From the NCBI GenBank assembly GCA_015179045.1, contig WHUZ01000038.1:310001-374000 (forward strand): a DNA stretch of 64,000 nt. The letters are read 5' to 3'. The position numbers and the translations under genes are program-made. The notes beneath the pieces are model-generated. The model was not told where the DNA came from. It ran no database searches and saw nothing but the letters and a program-made list of their open reading frames with translations. The stretch comes from Kalaharituber pfeilii (Eukaryota; Ascomycota; Pezizomycetes; Pezizales; Pezizaceae). Every line of letters begins with the position of its first letter. Within the stretch, counting starts at the first letter, position 1. Shown one piece after another: positions 55,290 through 64,000 of this stretch.

Positions 55290-58200
55290 TTGTATAGAAA
55301 AAACGGGAGGGCATAAAGTGATTGGGGTGTGGCTGGGGGCTGAAGGGCTGGAGGGCGGGGCTGGGAGGCAGCATGCGCGAGCCCAGCATCCTCGTGGAGT
55401 CCCCTGCCTTTCACCCCCTTCGCCCAGCGCTCCAGGCAGTGAAGCTGCTGAAGCCCCACACCCACGCATGCCATCGCCCATCACGACACGACCCATTCCT
55501 GCAGAGCCCACTGGGTATCACCACCCACAACCCACAACCCACAACCCACCACCCATAGTTCGCCACCCCGAATCCCCATCAGCACAATACACACTCCGAT
55601 CATAATGCGGCATAGGGTAACCAACATAATGTTCCTTAAGACTATCACCATCAACCATCACCACCGCCCATAATAGCACTTACCCGTCACCTCTTCACAC
55701 CTTTCAAAAGCATGCATTCATGTTTCCCTTTTGCAATCTTCAACTTCGTCATCAGAATCACCACCACTCCAAGCACAACAGCTCCTTACTATAGCAGTGT
55801 TGACAGTCAAACTGGCCTCCGGACTGACAGCAACTCACGAGGCCCTTGATCCCCAGAAACCGAAGTCAGTTTGGTACAAACTCCATCACCTCGCTCGCTC
55901 CCTTCGCCGCGTGCATCTCTTCTATTCCCCCACTATAAATGCAAGGAAAAGAGGCTTACTGACTGCTTTGATACCCCGCTCAAACCCTCACAGGATTTAA
56001 ATTCCCCGCAGTCTTAACCTGCAGCTGCCGACACCCAGCCCATGTTTGCAAACGCAACCACTCCGTTCGCTCGCCCTTCTCTTGGGGGTAAAAAAAAATC
56101 CTCCTGAGATGTTGCAAACCACACCACCAGTCCCTGCACTGGCTTGCACTTATATAGCTTTGTCCTATGCCGTTAATGACCAACACCCAAGTATACTAAC
56201 TATCTAGCATCATTACTGAGACTATGAATTCAATATGATTAAACTTTCCTAGTGCTTATTTTAACAACGATGGCAATAGGTGATGATTCTCGCCGCATGC
56301 GAGTGATGTACCATAATGAGGGAAAAAAAGGGTAACGCCAGGGACTGAAGGTGGAGGTTCTCGTACCACCCACGACCGTATACGGCACGTACTCGTAAAG
56401 TCCAGAACCCTATTTGGTGACTGGGAGCGAGTGGGCCCAATTGAGCCTTTATTGCATGATATTCGAAGCACGAGGCAATTGCGGCTTCATTATTGTGAAT
56501 GATTGAGCTCAACGGCACCGGGGATGGAAGAAACAGTCAATTTTGCAACGAGAACAATTGTAAATTGAAACCAATGCACGCCTAATTTCCCACTTCATTG
56601 GTTTCTCACTTGCTGTAATAGAAATTAGTTCCTTTTAGGTGAAAACTTTAACGGTGTCACTACAAAGATGAATATCCATTCTAGATAATCTTGTATATTC
56701 GTTTTATATGACAGATCACACTCTGCCTTCATCTCAGTGCATATGAATGAGTTCTGACCGTTAATCTTAATCCTATTTTGGTGCTCAGGCTAAATAGCTA
56801 TTACTATTGTCAGAAATTGCAAGAGGGTAGCTTCATACTAGCTGATTGTTTGGAACACTTCATAAGCTCGAGGCTCACTTGGTATGAGCCTGCGATTGCT
56901 GAAGTTCCACATCTCCATTTGCAGTCTCCAAATTGTCAATTCTCCTTACAGAAAATATGTAACTGCTACTGCAGATACTACCTTATGTACTTCTTTTTTT
57001 TAAAAAAAGAAAGGAAAAAGAAAAATTTCATTCATCACATGCTGTCCGGCGTTATATACTTCCAACAGTCTCGCTCACCCATCGTCTTAAAATTTCGCCA
57101 GTCGATACAAGATGTTGAAATAGAGACTCCTCTCATCGTTCCTTAAAGCTCCGGTAGAGGTTTGTGTTGGCTCGTGCCCCCATTTGCGTCAACTCGCTAT
57201 TGCATTCTCCAAATCGGAGATAATTCTGTTCATAAACGGATTTGCAACTAATTACACATATTTTGTTCCCTTCGAAGGTTCTGCGTAAGGGGACGCTGTT
57301 ACTGCATACGAAGTCAATGGTGTCCATAGATCACTGAAGGATAACAGCAGAAGTAGGAAATTTTTTCTTTTCCATCCCACCCTCCCATTACCCGTCTACA
57401 GTCGTTGGGGCTATGGAAGTAGAGGCATCAAACTGTTATAAGTATGGCTTTCAATGCATTCTTCTGGAAAAACATTATGCACATTTAGAGTTTTTGTATT
57501 ATTAGCTCAAGTGTTAACAATTCAGGGTAAGTATATATGCGAGATTAGATCAAGCTGCGCTTCTGTACATACAGCCTTTCTGCACAGAGCATGTCCGCAA
57601 GGGGTTCAATTTGAGTCGGGCACTGTTTAAACATGTCCATGTTCGTTGCACCCAGATAGGCTTGTAATTGAAAGATCATTGCAGGCGTAAATAGTGCAGT
57701 GGTTTGAATCCGTGGCTACCAAGCGGGCTACACCGGGAACCGGGCCACTTTGCTATCAAAACCAACCACCCGGCAAAGCATATGTTGCGGCCTCCCCACG
57801 AACTTTTTTTGTTCACGAACTGGCCGGAACATCCAGCCTGGTGAAGAACATGAATGCACCGAACTATCCATGCACAATAATAGCACTATATACATAAGTA
57901 TCACCCTCGTTCTCATCCTCCTGATTTATCAAGCTTGTGTTTATGACATTTTTATAAGCTTACAACTTGTTAAAAATACATTTACAACAATGAGTAGAAC
58001 AAGAACCTTGACAAGTACATGAGTTTTGAAGTTGACTATTAGGAATACATAGAAGATAGAAATATGTAAGGGGTACGGATGTATCGGTAGTGTAGGTAAT
58101 AGGTGCACTAGCGAGAATTATAGAAGGGAAGAGAGAATAGAGTTCTTATATATCTATACCTATAATTTCTAAGTATCTTTAGGATAGATTATTCACATAT

Positions 58201-59870
58201 GGAATCATTAGTATGGTGATGCATGCTTCTTCGGAATTAAATGGTGATATTGCTAAGCCCAGTAATAGCTCACCATCTGGCGGTCGCAAGCAAACCTTAG
58301 CAATAGAACTTGAAAAATGACACCTATATCGAAATAGCAGCGGATTTTATTACCGCACAAAGTGCAAGCTCTATATCCTGACTATCCACTGCTTCAACAA
58401 CTGCTTATGCTAAGAATTCACACAGTTGTCTCTCATCAGATTTGGAATGATTCATATAGGCAAACCTAATGAATGATAGAGTAGCGTGAACGTACCTAGT
58501 TCTAGCTTTCCAATACTGTAACAATCATGTCAATCAGATGAGACCTCATGACGTGGCATTGCCTTCCAATTGTTGGGTTTTTTTTTTATGTCGCAGGATA
58601 TGAGGATAATACTTGGTTAAGGTTGATGGTTGGCGTTTGCAAGTGTATGTTCATTACCTTATTTGGCAATACAACCACTAAAAATCAGACGCTTGGCCTC
58701 GATGCAATCCCTGTTACCTCAAGAAAATAACATCTACAGAGGCGGAGGATTCCGGATATCTCTGTCTACATAGAGGACAGTCTAAAATTTTGCATATAGT
58801 AAGAGAAATACCTAGGGTACATCTGATAAATTTGCCAGCATCGCTTATTGAATAGTAACATACTTACGATTACAAATTTCTATTGTTACCCTCTAGAAAT
58901 CTAGAAGGGCAGCAAATACTCAATACGTTCTCTATTGTACTCCAGCAAATATATTCAGTGATTAGTACTGAGTTGCGCATCCCGTGGCAACTATGTTCTA
59001 GTGGTAATTTAAAATGAAGGAGGGCTGTGCTAGCAGGCCAGTAACTCGCTTATGAATTATACCAATAACAATAGCATGTTAGCCTATACAGTACTTAAAG
59101 CTGGTGGCATCTCGAGGTACCTAGTGGTACTTATGCTGAGGCAGTGTTCCCGTGTGGGTGGGTCCATTCGCGAACAAACAATGTTCGTCGCAGGCCACAG
59201 CACATATATCTCAATCACCGTGAGAGATATTGTAATGTAAATTTCCAAGAAGTTCAGAACAGTAGCCTTTTATCTGTAACCGCTAAATTGTGTGGTGGCT
59301 GAAGAATTATAGCTCTGCACATTTTCGAATGGGTCTTGGAATGTATTTTTGCCGAGGCATATTTTCTAGCTCAGCACCAGCAGTAACTTTGATAAAATAT
59401 TCGGACACCTGGATAAGGCAGTGTAACATTGGGTAAGTGCAGAATAAGAGCAGAAAAGTGATACCTAAGGTGGCTGTGAAGATATTCACATTATTCACTT
59501 TCTCATACAAATTATTTGTATGTGAGGACTCTCCAATCCAGGTATTGGCATATTTGCTTAACCTGAATCCCGGTAACTACTGTATATAAAATTTTTCTTA
59601 CATATGAGATACTTTTGGTACAATTTCAGGGCAGTTGCCAGTCACATGATTGGATGGCATTACAATAAGAGTCCGATGATATACTTTGTATGATAATCCC
59701 ATATAAACAAATGTCAAGACGTTGTGCGAAATGTGATAATACGTACTCCAGCAACAATACTGAATAGGAAGCGCAGCATCTGGTTTGGTGGTAAAGGTTT
59801 CCCGGTCCCTGGCGTGGTCTGTATAGTCACGGTGGTGAAATTCAGTTGTTGATGCAAGACATTAGAATAC
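55290..59870. other. gene-free stretch
   Basis: About 4.6 kb with short ORFs only. A CCCACAA microsatellite lies at 55521-55553. The 89-codon ORF at 55731-56000 has no recognisable features. I see no RNA gene. Confidence 0.45.
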
Positions 59871-59879
59871 TTGGGAAAG

Positions 59880-60232
59880 ACCACAGGGATCAGATGGCTG
59901 CGGAAGAAGACAACCCTAGTGGAGGAAGGCAAGTTGACAAGTTCCGTGGTGGTCTACCTGGAGACACCAACAGAAATCGGGAAAGTTAGACTCGGAGGAA
60001 GGTGGTTGAGGTCCAACATGTACGAGTGGGACAGAGGAAGGAAATAGGAAGGTCCCTGTACAAGCTGACTTAGGTCCTAGGAGGACACTTCCTGCAATAC
60101 CAGCAAAAGACGCGGGTATCATGTAGTTAATTTGTTTATTTTTCTTTTATTTCTTTATGTAACTTAACTTCGCCATAGCTCTTAGGGTAGCATGCGAGTA
60201 CTGATATTAAAAAAAAAAAAAAAAAAAAAAAG
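59880..60232 (+). mobile_element. 5'-truncated LINE derivative: ORF1 C-terminus plus type A tail
   Basis: It begins within ORF1 at ITGIRWLRKK and encodes SSVVVYLETPTE and VRLGGRWLR to a stop near 60048. A 3' UTR, type A hairpin (TTCGCCATAGCTCTTAGGG then TAGCATGCGAG) and about 23 A follow. ORF2 sequence is absent. TSDs were not found. The 3' flank is a tandem duplication. Confidence 0.75.
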
Positions 60233-60235
60233 GGT

Positions 60236-60349
60236 GTCTTCTAGAGGCCCGAGCGGGGTTTGTGGTAATATTGTGACCCGTTTTCACTTCTCATTTTGTC
60301 TTCTAGAGGCCCGATCGGGCTTTGTGGTAATATTGTGACCCGTTTTCAT
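60236..60349. repeat. 62-bp tandem duplication
   Basis: Two copies, starting at 60236 and 60298, of gtcttctagaggcccgagcg followed by gggtttgtggtaatattgtg and acccgttttca. They differ at two positions. The first copy directly abuts the poly-A of the LINE derivative. Confidence 0.9.
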
Positions 60350-61715
60350 CAATTCGCTTTGGCAGTCTCAAATCGACGTGAATAAGAACCCTCGTAAAGG
60401 GTCAGGAATTAACCATATGGAAATTTTCTGCTCTCTGTTTATTTCTGCACTCTCAAAAAAAAAGTCTCGGAAAATATAACTTTAGAAAAGCAACCAAACG
60501 AAAAAGAAAAATAAGGAGGGGAAAAAAATTGGCGGATCTGTGTGACTGTCCACGCCCCGGTCGAACGCGGAATCGAACTTGTTGACACTAATATCCCTCG
60601 GCATCGTAATTGTGCCTTGCTTGCCACTCCCTAATGAGCGCCTGTCCCTCGCGGCGGGAACCCCTAGGCCAATCACACAGATCCTATGAAAACTCAGGAC
60701 ATGGAGCTAGTGTATAATGCGGGGCCGTTGTTGAGGCTTAATTAAGTAAACAGACTGTTTCGCCCGGGAGACCTATTTCCGGTATCAATTATTCATAGTC
60801 TGGGTGCAAACTACAGTACCAAATTCATCGTCAATTGATTATTGTATAAGCGTAGTTTCTACCAAGTGTCGGGACCGCTTTCTACCTCAGTGTACTGACG
60901 TCGATATATAGGTCACCATACAGGATAACAGCAATACAGTACAGCAGTTGAGGTTATATCCATGTTAGAGGTTACAATTCCATAGCCACAGCTGCTGACC
61001 GAGCACTGGCCCAGGCAATGTTCAACGAGCTGGATGATTACCGATGACTACTACCATGATGCAACCTTAACAATCTCGAGGGACTTTATTTATTCAAGAC
61101 AGGAGACTGTACAATACTTGCCAAATTCAAAGCAATGATTGCATGTCTCGGAAGAATCCAGAACTTGCTTATTGGTTGAGAGCAGGACAATTGAAGTTCG
61201 ATACTGGGGAATTGATCCACGTGTCCTGGCCAAGGGAACGTATCAGTACAAATTGGCCCAATTCCCCCAGACCCACTCACACTCCAGAACCTACAGCCTT
61301 CACTACGTCTTCTCAACCCGCCCTATACCAGTCATACTCACCGCAACCATCTTTTTCGTGGTAACTCTCCATGTCCCATATAGCTGTCGCATCGATATTA
61401 AGACCTTCCCCTGCAGCCTGTAGTTACACACCCAATCGCAATGCTCTCTCATCCGTTGCAGCATGACCTCATCACGCTTCATGAGTGTAAGTTTGTTTGG
61501 GAGCAGGCGCCAGGCACATCCAGCAGGAATTGAAGGAGAACTTTAAATAACGCTGGGAGGGGGAGATGGTGAGGGCTGAGGCGAGAGGTCCCATTACCGG
61601 GATATTTATAAAAATGAGGTGACATGCGAGCCCTGTTTTATCACGGTAAAGCTTGTTCATCAAGGGCGGATATATAGAGATATCGTTAAGTCAAATCAGA
61701 GAGTTGCGAGAACAA
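60350..61715. other. gene-poor stretch
   Basis: A 73-codon frame at 61143-61364 with a true ATG (MSRKNPELAYWLRAGQLKFD, then a Pro/Ser/Thr-rich part) could be a first exon, but no matching exon was found. Nothing else is supported. Confidence 0.35.
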
Positions 61716-61720
61716 CAGGT

Positions 61721-61764
61721 TTTCTTTTGGATAGCATTACTCGCATACTGCCCTGGGGGCTATG
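61721..61764 (-). mobile_element. type A hairpin-tag retroposon
   Basis: A short T-rich run is followed by the minus-strand tag CTCGCCATAGCCCCCAGGG then CGGTATGCGAGTAATG. Likely TSDs gcgagaacaac/gcgagaagaac (10 of 11) flank it, but they overlap the tag's own GCGAG, so the edges are uncertain. Confidence 0.65.
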
Positions 61765-62330
61765 GCGAGAAGAACAAAGGCATGACAAGCTTAGTGTAAC
61801 GGGGCTGGCACCGAGCCCCTCCACGGTTATCACCTTATAGAGAGGAGGGGGGACGAGGCAGACGGCGTACGAGGCGAAGGGGCACGAGGCAGAGTGCACG
61901 AGGCAGAGCAAGATTCTATTGCTCCAAAGTATCATCCATCAGGAGAAAAGAAGATCAGAAGCTCCGCTCGCCCCAAAGAACCTTCCACCGCACCCTAACC
62001 TCCCAGCACTTCCCTTTTTCTGTAGTCTCCCATGCCACTCCTTTTTAGGTAACCTCTCCGTGCATCACTTCCACAAGAGGCACCCCTCCTGCATGCTATC
62101 TACATGACCTTCATCACACGTAGCATATCGTGACTAAATTGAAGGTAAATGCATATGAGTGGAACGAACAAATATAACTGCAGCAAGAGGTAACGGATGT
62201 AATATTCCGACAATCCTCACATGAAGGGATACAACCAGAGAGCATTATAATAATAGTGCTGCCGTCATCGTGAACTGGCTCAGTTCTGGGAAGTGTGTGA
62301 GTGTGCTCGATTGCCGAATGGTGGGTGGGT

Positions 62331-62380
62331 TTTTTTTTTTTTTTCATTATTCGCGTGCCGCCCTGGGGGCTATGGCGAGT
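62331..62380 (-). mobile_element. type A hairpin-tag retroposon
   Basis: A poly-T run of about 14 is followed by the minus-strand tag CTCGCCATAGCCCCCAGGG then CGGCACGCGAATAATG. Similar flanks (gagtgtgctcg/gagtgtggtcg) exist, but the left one is about 20 bp from the tail, so the TSD is not secure. Confidence 0.65.
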
Positions 62381-62824
62381 GTGGTCGCTGGAGGCGACGC
62401 GACTGCTGTTCACAAAGCCATAAGGACTGTCTGAAGAGGCAGAGCCACGATGCAATTCAGAGGCTGCACTGCGCAATGCTCCGTTGGCTGGCGGGTACAC
62501 CGAGCGGTCGCTCCCCCAGCGGAGGTGGTCCCAGGTGTTGTGGGAAGGGTGGGGTCGGAGTAGCCAGGATACGCAATGGGACTTCGTGAAGCAGCATACG
62601 GTATGCGGCAGCCGGTACTGGCCTTGGTGCAGCTCCTGCTTTTATTTTCTTTGGTGGCCATGGAGATTTCGACAACGCAGACAACGTTTCCCGTACCGTA
62701 GCGGCGTATCCATGGCCACGGCGGCTAACATGCGCCACGCGATGATGAGCAATGCTAACAGAGCAGCTGAAGGGCGCGCAAGCTGCCCCGGCGTGGGTGT
62801 ATGAAGGCGAAAGCGTGAACCGTC

Positions 62825-62870
62825 TTTTTGTTTTTTCAAAAAAACAATCATTACTCGTATACCGCCCTGG
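62825..62870 (-). mobile_element. type A retroposon truncated inside the hairpin
   Basis: Flanks agcgtgaaccgtc (62812-62824) and agcgcgaaccgtc (62871-62883) match at 12 of 13. Between them is a T/A-rich tail and the 3' part of the tag (CCAGGGCGGTATACGAGTAATG on the minus strand) without the 5' arm. Confidence 0.75.
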
Positions 62871-62883
62871 AGCGCGAACCGTC

Positions 62884-63275
62884 GCGGGAAGGAATGAACC
62901 TCAGTCAAAGTGCTCCAATACTATAGGGACCGCTTTTGAGACCGTTCCAATAGTATCCGGCGTGGAAAGAGAGGTCTGTTCAACCCGAAGGTCGGGCCAC
63001 ATGGTATGGCGATGGACTCTTGCGCTGGACGCATTTGTGATTGCGGGCGATATGCTTCCGGAACTGCCCCACGCCGCAGCATGTGGTGCTTTACCGCCTC
63101 CGATACAGAGTCTCGTGTACGTAGATTAGATGGGAAGTCGTAGTTGCTCTAACCTGTCCCGGGTATATAGCTCACATTAAAACAAAAGCTGGCGAGGTCT
63201 TTTGAAGTTGGGCTGCCCATGCCTTGGCTGAGGAGTTGAAGTTCAGTGGTAGGCGAGCATGTGGCGGTATTGATT
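62884..63275. other. gene-free stretch
   Basis: Overlapping short frames only. Confidence 0.4.
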
Positions 63276-63292
63276 GGTTTGATGGTCGCTAT

Positions 63293-63349
63293 TTTTTTTC
63301 TTTTAATTTCACGTAACCCCGCTCGCAGCTGTTCGCCATGGCAGGGCAA
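63293..63349 (-). mobile_element. type B hairpin-tag retroposon
   Basis: A T-rich tail is followed by the minus-strand tag beginning CCCTGCCATGGCGAACAGC and ending GCGGGGTTACGTGAAAT. Flanks ggtttgatggtcgctat and ggtttggtggtagcgat match at 14 of 17, suggesting an older insertion. Confidence 0.7.
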
Positions 63350-63366
63350 GGTTTGGTGGTAGCGAT

Positions 63367-64000
63367 GGTGGGGTTGTACGTGCTGGTGGCTGTGGAGTAA
63401 CCGGTACAAATCGATTTCCTCGGTGGCCACCCCTTGAGCCTCTATGGAAGCTCATGTCACGTGTTTGACCGATTAGTGAGTGGTTGTGGGTAAGTCACGT
63501 CGCGTGCGGAGAAGACGCGTTGCGTGTGGCCGGCGTGGCAAAAATGATTTTTCAGATAAAAATTTGATCAACAGAATCAGCGTACTGAAAACTATTGATC
63601 CAGGTAAGGTTCGTGAGTAATCCTATTGTGGTTGCGAAGTCACTACAAAGCTCGTTCTGTGGAGGTTGTTGTCGGTGTTAGAAAGTCCCTGTAGCTAATA
63701 CTGAGAACAATAACAGAGGTAACCCGAAAACTTTAAAATAGTCTGTCGCAAGTATGAACTTCTATTCCTTGGAGCCCTTTCTCCTTCATGGGGTGGGGGG
63801 GGGGGGAGCTTATGCTTGCTCCGGACAGGCAGATTCTGCCTGTCGCTCCCGGGGGGCGGGTAGATTGATTGTGGGTGGATACATGCTACCAGCATTTAGT
63901 GATGCAAAATGGAGGCCCTTGCAAGAAGACGTGACTCCGGTGTGTGGTAGTCTCGTGTGCGGTACAGCCAAAGACTTAACATTGGGCGCTAGTCAGCGAA
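63367..64000. other. gene-free stretch at window end
   Basis: G-run near 63790 and short ORFs only. Confidence 0.4.

Noticed and set aside
57700..57715. B-box-like GGTTTGAATCC here and near 23868
   Set aside because: No A-box or cloverleaf can be drawn around either site, so no tRNA is called.

Overview
The window looks like a chromosomal segment from a filamentous ascomycete fungus. Genes have short introns (45-87 nt) with GTAAGT, GTACGT or GTGAGT donors and CTAAC-like branch sites. There is a NACHT/WD40 NLR gene of the fungal incompatibility type, a divergent pair of fungal G-domain GTPases and a fungal-type membrane-protein fragment. LINE ORF1 remnants look Tad1-like, and about twenty poly-A retroposon insertions carry target-site duplications (TSDs). 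I cannot name the species. Gene density is low and most of the sequence is intergenic or transposon-derived.

Layout. 0-9 kb holds a weak cysteine-rich ORF (161-751, minus) and two small single-pass membrane proteins (5760-6353 and 7943-8701). 9-20 kb is mostly gene-poor with one unknown acidic protein (15159-16124). 20-25.5 kb holds a cysteine-rich unknown (20474-21148) and two divergent GTPases (21672-23432 minus; 23964-25148 plus). The plus-strand GTPase ends in a CaaX box, and a LINE fragment has landed exactly on its stop codon. 27-32 kb has a 158-bp TA-flanked MITE, a nested retroposon pair and a two-exon unknown gene (30015-30758). 32-38 kb is a nest of LINE-derived elements and another MITE. 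38.1-43.1 kb is a seven-exon NLR gene on the minus strand, about 1533 aa, with a predicted N-terminal domain, NACHT, pentapeptide-like linker and 12 nearly identical 42-residue WD40 repeats. 43.6-44.9 kb is a 1264-bp DNA transposon with 92-bp terminal inverted repeats that carries a two-exon integrase-like fragment and internal tandem repeats. A truncated fungal membrane-protein gene follows (44956-46043, minus). 48-53 kb holds two unknown minus-strand genes, one with two membrane segments and a coiled coil. 53-64 kb is almost gene-free, with a tRNA-like repeat near 55 kb, a LINE ORF1 fragment at 59.9 kb and several more retroposon tags.

The most unusual feature is a dispersed set of very short insertions of about 40-70 bp. 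Most consist of one small hairpin, a short tail and poly-A, and many are bounded by 8-17 bp TSDs. They fall into related types (A, B, C). Most copies begin at or very near the 5' foot of the hairpin, so simple random 5' truncation of a LINE does not explain them easily. The same type A hairpin forms the 3' end of the longer LINE-derived copies. One copy carries a compensatory base-pair change in the stem, and one tag sits inside another.

The NLR and the GTPases belong to classes associated with fungal self/non-self recognition and defence. The recognition repeats of the NLR vary only at a few positions, as expected for a surface kept similar by repeat exchange and diversified by selection.
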